Source: Porticoccaceae bacterium UBA4026
Lineage (GTDB): Bacteria; Pseudomonadota; Gammaproteobacteria; Pseudomonadales; Porticoccaceae
NCBI GenBank assembly: GCA_002382445.1
Contig: DGAQ01000002.1
Span: forward strand, 514 to 64,513
Direction: 5' to 3'
DNA: 64,000 bases
Below, piece by piece: positions 21,483-31,309 of the stretch; the stretch's first letter is position 1, and every line of letters starts with the position of its first letter. A model generated the notes under the pieces. It was not told the DNA's origin, did not search any database, and saw only the letters and a list, made by a program, of their open reading frames with translations. The position numbers and the translations under genes were made by a program.

Positions 21483-21661
21483 AGAGAAGTCCAAAAGCAA
21501 GGGCCTTGCGATCCTCTATCATGTCAGAATGTTAATGGAATACAAGTAAGGCGCTGCGCTTAGTTAAATAGGCAGGCGAGGCCACAGGCGAAAGACTACC
21601 AGCAAATGACCTGGCCTGAAGACGCAGGCGGTGGATTTAGGGCAGCGAGAATTTTCTGGAT

Positions 21662-22075
21662 TTACTCGTCTGTCGAAAGTGATATGTCGTAGACACCCGC
21701 TTCGCGAGCTTGATCAGAAATCTCTACAAAAACTTCTGTCTTCGCTTTTGGGTGTGAGCTAATAACGACTTTGGCTTCCGGTTTCTCGGCATGCATCCGT
21801 TCGACGTTGGCACGTACTGCGCGAATATCGATACGACGGCCTTCAAAAGTCACTTCGTTACTTTCAGAGACACGGAATACGATATTAGTATTTTCAGAAT
21901 CTGGTGGCGGCTGATCAGAGGTTGGAGGACGACTAACGCCCAAACCTGACTCGTTCACAAACGAAGCAGTTACAATAAAGAAAATAAGCATTATAAAAAC
22001 AACGTCCAACATTGGCGTCATATCAATTTCATTTTCGTCTTCTGATCTACGTCTTTTTCCTAGAGCCATGCGCAC
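21662..22075 (-). CDS. exbD: ExbD/TolR family biopolymer transport protein
   Basis: A 137-residue ExbD/TolR protein: a short basic cytoplasmic N-terminus, one membrane helix (DVVFIMLIFFIVTASFV) and a periplasmic domain. The key Asp of the proton path is in MTPMLDVVFIMLIFF. Family members form a proton channel with ExbB or TolQ to energise TonB-type transport. No exbB, tonB or tolQ gene is adjacent, so the partner must be elsewhere. The start is either GTG at 22075, five bases after AAGGA, or ATG at 22069. Confidence 0.85.
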   Translation of the reverse strand: MRMALGKRRRSEDENEIDMTPMLDVVFIMLIFFIVTASFVNESGLGVSRPPTSDQPPPDSENTNIVFRVSESNEVTFEGRRIDIRAVRANVERMHAEKPEAKVVISSHPKAKTEVFVEISDQAREAGVYDISLSTDE

Positions 22076-22254
22076 TTATTTCCTTTTCGAAGCTTTTTTC
22101 TATCATGACTCGGCATTTTACTGGTTTTTCTGAAAAATACTAGTTTCTAAAAGCAACTTTAGACAGACAACATATACTATTATGATTGGTAATAAAGGGC
22201 TGAGAGCGCATTATTCTTACCAAACCCCGACAGAATTAAAACTAGAGTTATCCG

Positions 22255-23061
22255 ATGCCTGAGTTACCCGAAGTTGAAACTACTCTTAAAGGCATAAAGC
22301 CTTTTGTAAATGAACAAAAAATAGCTCGGCTAATCGTCCGTCAGGGCTCTTTGCGATGGCCGGTGACTGAAGGGATAGACTCGATTGTTAAGGGGCAGAC
22401 GATCATAGCCCTGTCTCGCCGAGCTAAATATCTGATTATGCAATTAGAGCGCGGGTCGATGTTAGTCCACCTTGGCATGAGTGGCAGTTTAAGGGTTGTT
22501 ACTGCCAACGCTGAGTGGCGCAAGCACGACCACATAGAATTACAGTTAGTTAATGGTGCCTGTCTACGCTATCACGATCCGCGACGCTTTGGATCTTGGC
22601 TTTGGTGTTTGAGTGATCATCCGCAGCTGGCTAATCTGGGCCCAGAGCCTCTCTCAAACGATTTCAATGGTGGGCTGCTCTGGCGCAAAGCAAAAGGACG
22701 AAAGATAGCCGTTAAACCTTTTATCATGGACAACAAAATCGTCGTTGGCGTGGGCAATATTTACGCATCTGAGGCGCTTTTCCGCAGCGGAATTCGGCCA
22801 GACAGACCTGCTGGTAAGATTTCAAAACAGCGTTATGAGGTGTTGGGTGGCCACATAAAGGGCGTGCTATCTGCTGCTATAGAGCAGGGAGGGACAACTT
22901 TGCGGGATTTTGTTAATAGCAGCGGTGAGCCCGGGTATTTTCAGCAAACGCTGGCGGTGTACGGGCGTGGTAGTAAAGGTTGTGTAACCTGTGCCGGGGT
23001 ATTAAAGGAGATTCGGCTTGGGCAGCGCAGTTCAGTATTTTGCCCGCAGTGCCAGAGTTAA
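22255..23061 (+). CDS. mutM: Formamidopyrimidine-DNA glycosylase
   Basis: A 268-residue Fpg/MutM bifunctional glycosylase/AP lyase that removes 8-oxoguanine and related lesions. It starts with the invariant MPELPEVETT, where Pro2 (after Met removal) is the catalytic nucleophile and Glu3 assists. The helix-two-turn-helix region reads MDNKIVVGVGNIYASEALF. The C-terminal zinc finger CVTCAGVLKEIRLGQRSSVF is completed by CPQC. The pairing with convergent coaD is common in gammaproteobacteria. Confidence 0.97.
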   Translation: MPELPEVETTLKGIKPFVNEQKIARLIVRQGSLRWPVTEGIDSIVKGQTIIALSRRAKYLIMQLERGSMLVHLGMSGSLRVVTANAEWRKHDHIELQLVNGACLRYHDPRRFGSWLWCLSDHPQLANLGPEPLSNDFNGGLLWRKAKGRKIAVKPFIMDNKIVVGVGNIYASEALFRSGIRPDRPAGKISKQRYEVLGGHIKGVLSAAIEQGGTTLRDFVNSSGEPGYFQQTLAVYGRGSKGCVTCAGVLKEIRLGQRSSVFCPQCQS

Positions 23062-23082
23062 GGCACTCGGGACTTTAGGCTT

Positions 23083-23598
<516 letters not shown>

Positions 23599-24207
23599 TT
23601 ACTCAATTTGGTTGCTAGGCTCAATGCGAGAAAACAAACAGTATCGCACCTGCCCTGCGTGCCTGTCCTGTACTTGTTGCCAATTTAATGGTGGCACGAA
23701 CGTATTGTCGGTCAAGTGTAGCTCGCAGTAGATAGACGCATTCACGGCCAACCAACCATTTTTCTCTAGTAAAGAGCAGCTTTGATTGAGTATTCCAGCC
23801 TCAAAAGGCGGGTCTATAAATACTATGTCGAACTCTTGTCCTGACGAGGGCTTAGCTAAAAAGCTGAGGCTGTTAGTATTAACAATGTTGATATCTGCCG
23901 ACAATGCCACTTTCGCGGATTGCAGCTTTTTAGCTGCAGTCGGATGGCTTTCTAGGGAGGTGCAGCGAGCAGCTCCTCGAGACAAGGCCTCAAAGCCAAG
24001 CACGCCGGAGCCAGCAAAAAGGTCTAGGCAGTGGGCTCCTGAGATGTTGGTGGCCAGCCAGTTAAAAAGGGTTTCTCGAATACGATCACCCGTAGGGCGC
24101 AAACCGGGAACCTCGGCAAATAAAATCTTACGACTACGCCAGGTGCCGCCAATAATTCTGACGCTTTGACTCTCCTTTGACTTGGCCTTTAGTTTTTTTA
24201 TTGACAA
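23599..24207 (-). CDS. rsmD: 16S rRNA (guanine(966)-N(2))-methyltransferase
   Basis: A 202-residue RsmD that methylates G966 of 16S rRNA. The SAM-binding motif is CLDLFAGSGVLGFEALSRGA and the catalytic DPPF occurs in FDIVFIDPPFEAG. The N-terminal RIIGGTWRSRKI and LRPTGDRIRETLFNWL are diagnostic. It starts at a TTG preceded by GGAG with a seven-base spacer, a convincing site, and is divergent from ftsY across 91 bases. Confidence 0.95.
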   Translation of the reverse strand: MSIKKLKAKSKESQSVRIIGGTWRSRKILFAEVPGLRPTGDRIRETLFNWLATNISGAHCLDLFAGSGVLGFEALSRGAARCTSLESHPTAAKKLQSAKVALSADINIVNTNSLSFLAKPSSGQEFDIVFIDPPFEAGILNQSCSLLEKNGWLAVNASIYCELHLTDNTFVPPLNWQQVQDRHAGQVRYCLFSRIEPSNQIE

Positions 24208-24298
24208 TTTGGCGCTCCAGTTGCACTACTTTTAGCTACTTCCCCACTCTAAATGGTAGGATACACCAAATCTCACGAACCTAAGTATATCGATTAAA

Positions 24299-25336
24299 AT
24301 GGATTCAACACCAACCAACAGCGACGACGAGAAGGGACCTAAGCGATCTTTTTTCGATCGTTTTAAGCGCCGCGCCGGAGAATCCCGCGAAGGTCCTGTA
24401 GAAACTCAGTCGCTCACGGCCAAGCCAAATCTAGCACAGCGCATGAGCAAAGCCCTGTCTAGAACGGGGGAAGGCATTGGCAACATCTTTCTTGGCAACA
24501 AAGTTATTGACGATGAATTGTTTGAAGAGCTTGAAACCGCCCTGTTAATAGCTGATGTAGGTATTGAAACGACAGCTAAAATTATTGCTGATCTAACCGC
24601 ACAGTGTGACCGGCAATCGCTTAAAGATGGTGCTGCATTAAAGACTGTCTTAGAAAAAATATTGATAGACAAATTAAGTATCACCGAGAAAGTGATAGAT
24701 TTCGAGAAGCAGGGTAAACCCTTTGTGTTATTTGTGGTTGGAGTGAATGGTGTTGGTAAAACGACGACGATTGGGAAGCTTGCTAAGCAAATGAAGAGTC
24801 AAGGCCGGTCAGTGATGCTAGCGGCTGGGGACACTTTTAGGGCAGCTGCGATAGAACAGTTGCAAGCTTGGGGAGAGCGCCATCAGATACCCGTCGTTGC
24901 CCAGCATACCGGAGCAGACAGTGCGTCGGTTATTTATGATGCGATTCAAGCGGCGAAATCAAGAAACGTCGATGTCATTATCGCGGATACGGCAGGTCGC
25001 TTACATAATAAAAGTAACCTAATGGAAGAGCTGAAAAAGGTAAAGCGGGTAGCCGGCAAACTGGACGCAACAGCTCCCCATGAAATTATGCTAGTACTTG
25101 ATGCGGGCACTGGCCAAAATGCGCTGGTGCAGATGGCCGAGTTCAATCAGGTGGTCGGTGTTACCGGGCTAGCCCTCACTAAGCTCGATGGTACCGCCAA
25201 GGGAGGCATTGTTTTTGCGTTAGCAGATAAATTTGCGGTGCCGATTCGTTACATTGGTGTGGGCGAGGGGCCGGATGATTTACAACCTTTTGTCGCGAAA
25301 GATTTCGTTCAGGCATTGTTAAATACAGAGGCTTAA
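24299..25336 (+). CDS. ftsY: Signal recognition particle receptor FtsY
   Basis: A 345-residue SRP GTPase receptor that delivers ribosome-nascent chain complexes to the inner membrane. It has a short charged A region (residues about 1-45, shorter than the roughly 200 residues of E. coli FtsY), then the N domain (about 45-130) and the G domain. The G domain shows [38 protein letters not shown] and [10 protein letters not shown]. It leads the ftsY-ftsE-ftsX(-rpoH) cluster conserved in gammaproteobacteria, with ftsE 11 bases downstream. Confidence 0.97.
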   Translation: MDSTPTNSDDEKGPKRSFFDRFKRRAGESREGPVETQSLTAKPNLAQRMSKALSRTGEGIGNIFLGNKVIDDELFEELETALLIADVGIETTAKIIADLTAQCDRQSLKDGAALKTVLEKILIDKLSITEKVIDFEKQGKPFVLFVVGVNGVGKTTTIGKLAKQMKSQGRSVMLAAGDTFRAAAIEQLQAWGERHQIPVVAQHTGADSASVIYDAIQAAKSRNVDVIIADTAGRLHNKSNLMEELKKVKRVAGKLDATAPHEIMLVLDAGTGQNALVQMAEFNQVVGVTGLALTKLDGTAKGGIVFALADKFAVPIRYIGVGEGPDDLQPFVAKDFVQALLNTEA

Positions 25337-25347
25337 CGGGTATAGTT

Positions 25348-26025
25348 ATGATTCGCTTTGATAATTTGAGTAAACGCTACCCGGGTGGATTTGAGGCTTT
25401 GAGTAACGTTAATTTTGAGCTTGATAAGGGCGAGATGGCCTTTCTTACCGGCCCCTCAGGCGCGGGTAAAAGTACTCTTCTCAAATTATTGATGCTAATG
25501 GAACGGCCCACATCTGGAACATTGCTGATCAATGGTAAAAATTTAAACCGATTATCCAGATCGGCAATTCCAAACTACCGCCGGCAAATAGGCGTGGTGT
25601 TTCAAAATCATCAGCTACTCACCGATCGCACTGTGTTTGATAATGTGGCTCTGCCCTTACAGATCTCAGGATACCCCGCCTCTGAAACTGGGCGTCGAGT
25701 GCGTGCCGCTCTGGATGGAGTTGGCCTGCTTGATAAAGAGACCCTCAATCCACTCACTCTGTCTGGAGGCGAACAGCAAAGAGTCGGCATAGCGCGCGCG
25801 GTGGTGCATAAGCCCAAAATACTGTTAGCAGACGAGCCCACAGGAAATCTAGACCCCACATTATCTGCTGAAATTATGGCTATGTTCAGACGGTTTCAAA
25901 GTGTCGGGGTTACGGTGTTGATTGCCACCCATGACATTAATTTGATCAACACCATGGATGAAAGGATCGTGCATCTAGAAAACGGCAGAATAACTGACGA
26001 TGGTGTGCGCTATGACCGCCACTGA
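25348..26025 (+). CDS. ftsE: Cell division ATP-binding protein FtsE
   Basis: A 225-residue ABC ATPase that, with FtsX, controls peptidoglycan hydrolase activation at the septum. Walker A is GPSGAGKST, the ABC signature is [14 protein letters not shown], Walker B is ILLADEPTGNLD, and the switch His is in VLIATHD. Length is typical (222 in E. coli). Its 3' end overlaps ftsX by 14 to 26 bases depending on the ftsX start, so translation is coupled. Confidence 0.97.
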   Translation: MIRFDNLSKRYPGGFEALSNVNFELDKGEMAFLTGPSGAGKSTLLKLLMLMERPTSGTLLINGKNLNRLSRSAIPNYRRQIGVVFQNHQLLTDRTVFDNVALPLQISGYPASETGRRVRAALDGVGLLDKETLNPLTLSGGEQQRVGIARAVVHKPKILLADEPTGNLDPTLSAEIMAMFRRFQSVGVTVLIATHDINLINTMDERIVHLENGRITDDGVRYDRH

Positions 26026-27007
26026 GAAAAGCAATAGAGCACAGGCGCAGCGAGGCGCGACGGGACAAAAACTCCGAATTGCCGACCGTTGGCGAGGGTA
26101 TCGTGCCCATCATCGTGCGACTCTGCGCAGTAGTATTGTTAAAATGCTCGGTGAGCCAATTCAAACATTAATGACAGTTTTGGTGATTGCCATCGCGCTA
26201 GCATTACCCTCGGCAATGCTATTAATGCTTAATAATGTGCAAAAAATCGGAGGAGATCTTGAGTCTTCCTCGCAGATTACCGTTTTTGTGGCAAAACCTG
26301 CTGATAGTAAGGCTGTTGATCATCTTGCCGTGCAACTGGAAGAGTTGAAGGGCGTGATTTCGGTAACTTACGTTTCAGCGGAGCAAGCACTTGAGGAGTT
26401 TAAAGCTTTATCTGGGTTTGGTGCTGCCTTGAGGTATTTGGACGAAAATCCATTGCCCGCGGTATTTTTGGTGCAACCATTACTATCTGGAGAGGCTGGT
26501 GTAAGCCAAGCGGAAAGATTAATGGCCAGTATTGGAGAGCTGGAATCTGTCGAGGATGTACAGGTTGATATGCTCTGGATACAGCGATTAAATGCGATAA
26601 CGGAAATTGGAGAAAAGTTAGTGCTGGCTATCAGCCTTGCTCTTGGCATTGGCGTGTTATTGATCGTTGGCAATACTATCCGCTTGGCTATTCAAGGCCG
26701 GCAGGAAGAGATTATTGTGGTCAAGTTGGTGGGCGGCACGGATGCTTATGTGCGCCGCCCATTTCTGTATACAGGGACACTATTAGGGTTATTTGGGGCC
26801 CTTATTGCCTCTTTGATGCTTGTTGGCTGTGTGATCTGGGTTGGCCGTTCGGTAGAGGTCCTGGCCAGTTTATACCAGAGTCAATTTGAGCTTGTAGGGC
26901 TTGGCCTGTCTGGGGTTTTGGTACTTTGCGGCATTGGTGCTATGACTGGCTTGATTGGCGCTTGGATCGCTGTAATGCAACATTTACGTAAAATACAGCC
27001 AAAATAG
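26012..27007 (+). CDS. ftsX: Cell division protein FtsX
   Basis: An FtsX membrane protein with an N-terminal basic cytoplasmic tail, a first helix (LMTVLVIAIALALPSAMLLML), a periplasmic loop and three C-terminal helices. It transmits FtsE ATP hydrolysis to septal hydrolase regulators in the periplasm. NTIRLAIQGRQEEIIVVKLV and the following G(G)T.. segment are the family hallmark. I use the ATG at 26012 (331 residues); an ATG at 26000 would add four residues. It lies within the ftsY-ftsE-ftsX series. Confidence 0.95.
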   Translation: MTATEKSNRAQAQRGATGQKLRIADRWRGYRAHHRATLRSSIVKMLGEPIQTLMTVLVIAIALALPSAMLLMLNNVQKIGGDLESSSQITVFVAKPADSKAVDHLAVQLEELKGVISVTYVSAEQALEEFKALSGFGAALRYLDENPLPAVFLVQPLLSGEAGVSQAERLMASIGELESVEDVQVDMLWIQRLNAITEIGEKLVLAISLALGIGVLLIVGNTIRLAIQGRQEEIIVVKLVGGTDAYVRRPFLYTGTLLGLFGALIASLMLVGCVIWVGRSVEVLASLYQSQFELVGLGLSGVLVLCGIGAMTGLIGAWIAVMQHLRKIQPK

Positions 27008-27053
27008 AGGTTTTGCCCACCAAAGGCCTGCTAATAGGCGCTTTAGAGGTAAT

Positions 27054-27106
27054 TTGACAGCCTTTTTAGGGCTAGGAACTAGGTGACAATTAGTGTTATT
27101 ATTGTC
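27054..27106 (+). promoter_or_regulatory. Possible rpoH promoter/regulatory segment
   Basis: The 123-base ftsX-rpoH gap contains an exact -35 hexamer TTGACA (27054-27059), but the -10 match 17 bases further (AACTAG) is poor. A small inverted repeat follows, GACAAT (27085-27090) and ATTGTC (27101-27106), about 25 bases before the rpoH start. Which of these elements is used cannot be settled from sequence. Confidence 0.3.
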
Positions 27107-27130
27107 GACAGCCGATTTTAAGAGGAAATT

Positions 27131-27982
27131 ATGAGTAAAGCGCTCCAAACAATGGAATGGATGACCCCGGGTGCAAACCTGAATGCTTACATTCAAGGTA
27201 CTGCTACTGTGCCCATCTTATCTATCGATGAAGAGAAGGCTTTAGGCGAAGCTTTATATTATAAAGATGACCTTGATGCCGCTCGTCAACTCGTGATGTC
27301 CCACCTTCGATTCGTTGTATACATTGCTCGATCTTACAACGGGTATGGATTGCCTCTGGCCGATCTCATACAGGAAGGCAACGTTGGTCTAATGAAGGCC
27401 GTGCGTAGATTCAACCCTGAAAAAGGTGTGCGGGTAGTATCTTTTGCCGTGCATTGGATCAAGGCAGAGATTCATGAATTTATTTTGCGCAACTGGCGTA
27501 TTGTGAAAGTTGCGACGACTAAATCTCAACGCAAATTATTCTTTAATTTACGCAGTGCCAAAAAAGAACTGGACTGGCTTTCTGCTGAAGAGGCAAAAGC
27601 CGTCGCAGAAGATCTTGGCGTTGCAGTCAAAGACGTGATGGAAATGGAAATGCGTTTAACGTCAAGGGATGCAACTTTTGATGCTCCTGTAGATGACGAA
27701 GAGAGCACCTATTACTCGCCATCGCTATATTTAGAATCTAAGGGTGCAGATCCGGCTGAACAAATTGAAAATGAGAACTATGAAGGCGACAATAACTTCC
27801 GTCTTGCCGAGGCTGTAGAAAGGCTTGATGAGCGCAGTCGTTCAATACTGCAGCGCCGGTGGTTGAGTGAAAAAAAATCAACCTTACACGAGTTAGCCGC
27901 TGAGTATGACGTTTCTGCTGAGCGCATTCGCCAGTTAGAAAAGAACGCAATGAAGAAAGTTCGCGGATTAATGGAGGCTTAG
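27131..27982 (+). CDS. rpoH: RNA polymerase heat-shock sigma factor RpoH (sigma-32)
   Basis: A 283-residue sigma factor that directs transcription of heat-shock chaperones and proteases. Region 2 contains [37 protein letters not shown] and [20 protein letters not shown]. The RpoH box is visible as QRKLFFNLR (about residues 135-143). Region 4.2 has the helix-turn-helix around [29 protein letters not shown] precedes the ATG. It ends at a strong terminator. Position after ftsX is conserved in gammaproteobacteria. Confidence 0.97.
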   Translation: MSKALQTMEWMTPGANLNAYIQGTATVPILSIDEEKALGEALYYKDDLDAARQLVMSHLRFVVYIARSYNGYGLPLADLIQEGNVGLMKAVRRFNPEKGVRVVSFAVHWIKAEIHEFILRNWRIVKVATTKSQRKLFFNLRSAKKELDWLSAEEAKAVAEDLGVAVKDVMEMEMRLTSRDATFDAPVDDEESTYYSPSLYLESKGADPAEQIENENYEGDNNFRLAEAVERLDERSRSILQRRWLSEKKSTLHELAAEYDVSAERIRQLEKNAMKKVRGLMEA

Positions 27983-28001
27983 TTTAATAAACTATTATAA
28001 T

Positions 28002-28034
28002 AAGCCGCACTTTACAAACGTGCGGCTTTTTTAT
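28002..28034 (+). terminator. Intrinsic terminator after rpoH
   Basis: AAGCCGCAC (28002-28010) pairs perfectly with GTGCGGCTT (28020-28028) across a nine-base loop and is followed by a run of six T (28027-28032). This is a textbook Rho-independent terminator 20 bases after the rpoH stop. The next gene starts only a few bases beyond the T-run. Confidence 0.92.
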
Positions 28035-28038
28035 TGCT

Positions 28039-28413
28039 ATGAATAAAATACTTTGGCTTAGACTTGTAGGAATTAGTGGTGCAGTGTGCGTGATCTTAGG
28101 TGCCTTTGCTGCGCATGGGTTAGAAGGACGTTTGTCTGAACGCTACATGGATGTTTTTCAAACAGCGGTGCTTTATCAGTTTTTGCACACGCTGGCGCTT
28201 ATCGGTCTTATCTGCTTGCCAGACCAAGGGGTAAATCCGAAGATTCGCCATTGGGCGGCAATAAGTTTTGCCCTTGGGATCTTATTATTTTCTGGTTCAT
28301 TGTATCTGTTGGTTGTTACCCACATTGGGGCTCTTGGAATGATCACTCCCATCGGTGGTAGCGCCTTCATTATTGGATGGCTGCTGCTATTTTTTATTGC
28401 TAAGCGAGACTAG
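28039..28413 (+). CDS. DUF423 family inner-membrane protein
   Basis: A 124-residue, four-helix membrane protein of the DUF423 family (YgdD-like). Typical features are GAFAAHGLEGRLSERYMDVF near the start, QFLHTLALIGL, and the C-terminal MITPIGGSAFIIGWLLLFF. Function is unknown; relatives occur widely in bacteria. Its ATG lies five bases beyond the rpoH terminator stem, so it either needs readthrough or a promoter hidden in that stretch. trmB starts four bases after its stop, so the two are probably co-transcribed. Confidence 0.88.
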   Translation: MNKILWLRLVGISGAVCVILGAFAAHGLEGRLSERYMDVFQTAVLYQFLHTLALIGLICLPDQGVNPKIRHWAAISFALGILLFSGSLYLLVVTHIGALGMITPIGGSAFIIGWLLLFFIAKRD

Positions 28414-28416
28414 TAA

Positions 28417-29112
28417 ATGGACATTAGGCCAGAGTATCGAAAGAAGTCTATTCGCAGCTACGTGGTGCGAGCGGGACGCATGACTGATGGCCAGCGCAAG
28501 GCATTTGAAACCAGCTGGCCCATCTATGGTTTGAAATTAGCCGACGGTGCTATTAACACAGATGAGGTGTTTGGCCGTTCAGGCCTCAAAATTTTGGAAA
28601 TTGGGTTTGGTATGGGGGACTCTTTGCTACAAATGGCGGCCGCTGAACCTGAGTCTGATTTTATCGGTATTGAGGTGCACCCTCCGGGTGTTGGCACTAT
28701 TATTAATACCGCTCGGGTAGAAGGCCTGGCAAATTTGCGCATTTATCTAGCCGATGCAAATGACGTGCTTGATGAATGCTTTGCGCCGGCGAGCATTGAT
28801 CGCTTGCAGCTGTACTTTCCCGATCCTTGGCACAAGAAAAAGCACAATAAACGACGTATTGTCCAACCCTCGTTTTTACAGCAAGTCAGAGAGAAATTGC
28901 GGCCCAATGGGATAATACATATGGCCACTGACTGGCAACCTTATGCCGAACAAATGTTGGAAATACTAAGTGAGGCCGCGGGCTTTGAAAATTGTGCCGG
29001 TCCTGGAGAGAGCTCACCTAGACCCGCCTATCGACCTCTCACCAAATTTGAGAAGCGAGGTGAGCGATTAGGTCATGGAGTTTGGGATTTTATCTTCAAG
29101 AAAACCAGCTAG
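28417..29112 (+). CDS. trmB: tRNA (guanine-N(7)-)-methyltransferase
   Basis: A 231-residue TrmB that makes m7G46 in the tRNA variable loop. IRSYVVRAGRMTDGQRKAFE opens the protein, and the SAM motif ILEIGFGMGDSLLQMA follows. LQLYFPDPWHKKKHNKRRIV is the catalytic and tRNA-binding block unique to the family, with T.FE.RG.R as TKFEKRGERLG near the end. Length fits (239 in E. coli). Confidence 0.96.
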   Translation: MDIRPEYRKKSIRSYVVRAGRMTDGQRKAFETSWPIYGLKLADGAINTDEVFGRSGLKILEIGFGMGDSLLQMAAAEPESDFIGIEVHPPGVGTIINTARVEGLANLRIYLADANDVLDECFAPASIDRLQLYFPDPWHKKKHNKRRIVQPSFLQQVREKLRPNGIIHMATDWQPYAEQMLEILSEAAGFENCAGPGESSPRPAYRPLTKFEKRGERLGHGVWDFIFKKTS

Positions 29113-29233
29113 AGGCGGCCTACATCCGATGAAAAGCGAAAATGAAATGAACAACAGGGTTGATGCTATCTTACAAATGGCTTAAATTAAATAATTACTC
29201 ACTAACAGTCGAATACTTAATAAAGGAAATAAA

Positions 29234-29962
29234 ATGAATCTAGTAAAAATTCTCCCTCTTACCGCCTTGTTGGCGCTAGGCGCCTGTGATGCTACGACTA
29301 AAAAAGAGGTCTCGTTGGATACGCAAGAGCAAAAAATTAGTTATTTGTTGGGATTAGATAGCGGCAAAAACATTCTAAGTATGGACATGGGTTTTAACAA
29401 AGATGCATTTTTTGATGGGCAAGAAGATGCTTTGACTGACGTATTACCGCGCTTAACAGATGAGGAAATTGCTGCAACAATCAAAGTTTTTGAAGAACAA
29501 ATGACTGCGAAACAGCAAGCAATGCAACAAGAACAAGCGGAAACTGTCGGACTCCAGGCCGATACCAACGCTATTGAAGGTGCAGAATTTTTGGCCGCAA
29601 ATGGTGTTAAGGAGGGTATTACCACCACAGCCAGTGGTCTTCAGTATCGGGTGTTAACAGCAGGTTCGGGCCCAAAGCCGACAGTGGAGAGCACTGTTGA
29701 GGTGCACTATGCTGGGCGACTACTTGATGGCACTGAGTTTGATAGTTCAATCAAGCGTGGCGTTCCCGCACAATTTGGCGTAACTCAAGTGATTGCCGGT
29801 TGGACCGAGGGACTGCAGTTAATGAATGAGGGATCTAAATGGGAGCTGTATATTCCTGCAGGCTTGGCTTACGGGCCTGGAGGTACGGGGCCCATCGGAC
29901 CTAACGCAACACTCATTTTTGAAGTTGAGCTACTCCAGTCTAATCTGTCTGATGAGAGCTAA
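29234..29962 (+). CDS. FKBP-type peptidyl-prolyl isomerase, predicted lipoprotein
   Basis: A 242-residue FkpA/Mip-type protein: a lipoprotein signal peptide, an N-terminal dimerisation domain (about residues 28-115) and a C-terminal FKBP catalytic domain (about 130-237). The lipobox is ALGAC with Cys18. The residue after it is Asp, which in E. coli retains lipoproteins in the inner membrane. FKBP hallmarks are [39 protein letters not shown] and [19 protein letters not shown] precedes the ATG. It is monocistronic and ends at a strong terminator. Confidence 0.93.
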   Translation: MNLVKILPLTALLALGACDATTKKEVSLDTQEQKISYLLGLDSGKNILSMDMGFNKDAFFDGQEDALTDVLPRLTDEEIAATIKVFEEQMTAKQQAMQQEQAETVGLQADTNAIEGAEFLAANGVKEGITTTASGLQYRVLTAGSGPKPTVESTVEVHYAGRLLDGTEFDSSIKRGVPAQFGVTQVIAGWTEGLQLMNEGSKWELYIPAGLAYGPGGTGPIGPNATLIFEVELLQSNLSDES

Positions 29963-29985
29963 TGACTTTAGATTATTTTGCCGTT

Positions 29986-30015
29986 AAAAAAGCCCCGGGA
30001 ATCGGGGCTTTTTTA
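29986..30015. terminator. Bidirectional intrinsic terminator
   Basis: AAAAAAGCCCCG pairs with CGGGGCTTTTTT across the loop GGAAT (29998-30002). A-run and T-run flank the GC stem symmetrically, so it can terminate the FKBP gene from the left and the convergent rsd gene from the right. Confidence 0.93.
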
Positions 30016-30031
30016 TGTGAACCGTTTTTAT

Positions 30032-30523
30032 TCAGACTATATCGGACTGAGGTTCGTTGAGTAATTTGCCTACATGAGCACTATGCAGTACATCGATCAA
30101 GCTATCTTCCCGGTCAAAGCGTTTAGCTAAGGTCTCTCCAATAGTGGCGAGGTCAATAATCAGAGAGTCTAGGTCATCTGTAATAAGATATTTCTCGTTA
30201 AAATCTAGAATTAACTCTGTCGAAGGTTGGATTTTTTCAATGAGTTCGCTGCCTTTCTTGAGGCCTGCTTTATCTTTAAACAAAGCGCCCTCTTGGTTCA
30301 GATAATCAAATATTTCGAAATGCCCCGCTGAGGCGTAATCTACCATCATCTCGCAGAAAAGCTTTAATTCTTCACTGTGATGATTATCCACTTCAGTAAA
30401 GTCGGTAATCTCCGTTAATTCACAGTACATGGCCAGCAGCTCACGGCGATCCTCGAGCCATCGATCAATAACCTCACCGGCGTTATTCCAGCTCGTTTGA
30501 AGCGTTAGATTCTCCGTAACCAT
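30032..30523 (-). CDS. rsd: Regulator of sigma-70, Rsd/AlgQ family
   Basis: A protein of the Rsd/AlgQ family, which binds region 4 of the housekeeping sigma factor and shifts RNA polymerase toward alternative sigma factors. It matches the family in order: IDRWLEDRRELLAMYCEL, then LFCEMMVDYASAGHFEIFDYL, then IGETLAKRFDREDSLID. I start at the ATG at 30523 (163 residues, close to E. coli Rsd at 158); a GTG at 30553 would add ten residues without a visible ribosome site. It is convergent with the FKBP gene. Confidence 0.88.
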   Translation of the reverse strand: MVTENLTLQTSWNNAGEVIDRWLEDRRELLAMYCELTEITDFTEVDNHHSEELKLFCEMMVDYASAGHFEIFDYLNQEGALFKDKAGLKKGSELIEKIQPSTELILDFNEKYLITDDLDSLIIDLATIGETLAKRFDREDSLIDVLHSAHVGKLLNEPQSDIV

Positions 30524-30589
30524 AAGCTTAATCTCGCAATGACTCAGTTTCACATAATTTTACATCTTTTCAAATAAAAGGATAATCTT

Positions 30590-31309
30590 TTAAACCATAA
30601 ATGCTTGAATCATTGGCACTAAAAACACTGAAGTCCAAATACCATTTAAGCCCATTCCTATGGTCGAAAAGGCACCGCAGCGAGGGCTCTGTTCGAAGGC
30701 CTTGAGAGTTCCTATAGCATGGGCAGTGACACCAAGAATCAGTCCTTGCCAGCGCTCGTCGCGCAATCCAACGACATGAAACACTCGAGGTGCAACCAGG
30801 ATGCCAGTAATTCCCGTGAAAAGTACTATTGGAGTAATGAGTGTTATTAGCCCTCCCAGTTGCTGAGTGATGGCCATAGCAATCGGGGTGGTAACGGATT
30901 TAGCGGCGACGGACAAAATCATCATAGGTTCGGAGGTCAGCCATAAGGCTAAAGAAATGGCCGAAACAGCGGCAACAAACCCACCAGAAAGCACGGTAAT
31001 CGTTAATATAGGTAAAAGCTTAGATATGGGTTTTAAATATTTCGAGAGAGGTACTGCTAGGGCTACAGTGGCTGGACCAAGCAGCCAATTCAGTAGGCCG
31101 TTAGCTTTGTAATACTGATCAAAATCAACGCTCATGAGCGTCAGTATGGCGGCAATAAAGGGTGTGCCTATAATTAGGGGGTGCAGTAACGGCTTGCCTG
31201 AACTGCGTCGGTAAACAGATATGCCGACGCAAAAACCTATCACTGAGAGAACCATTAGCCAAGAGGTCGCTGTAATCTGCTGCCATTGCAGGACAAACAA
31301 TTCAGCCAT
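30590..31309 (-). CDS. lrgB: LrgB/CidB family membrane protein
   Basis: A 239-residue integral membrane protein of the LrgB family. In Staphylococcus LrgAB/CidAB affect murein hydrolase activity and lysis; some relatives transport small organic acids such as pyruvate or glycolate. Family blocks are visible: LLHPLIIGTPFIAAIL, NWLLGPATVALAVPLSKYL, KSVTTPIAMAITQQLGG and GVTAHAIGTLKAFEQSP. Its start overlaps lrgA by 8 bases. Role in this organism is not determinable. Confidence 0.9.
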   Translation of the reverse strand: MAELFVLQWQQITATSWLMVLSVIGFCVGISVYRRSSGKPLLHPLIIGTPFIAAILTLMSVDFDQYYKANGLLNWLLGPATVALAVPLSKYLKPISKLLPILTITVLSGGFVAAVSAISLALWLTSEPMMILSVAAKSVTTPIAMAITQQLGGLITLITPIVLFTGITGILVAPRVFHVVGLRDERWQGLILGVTAHAIGTLKAFEQSPRCGAFSTIGMGLNGIWTSVFLVPMIQAFMV

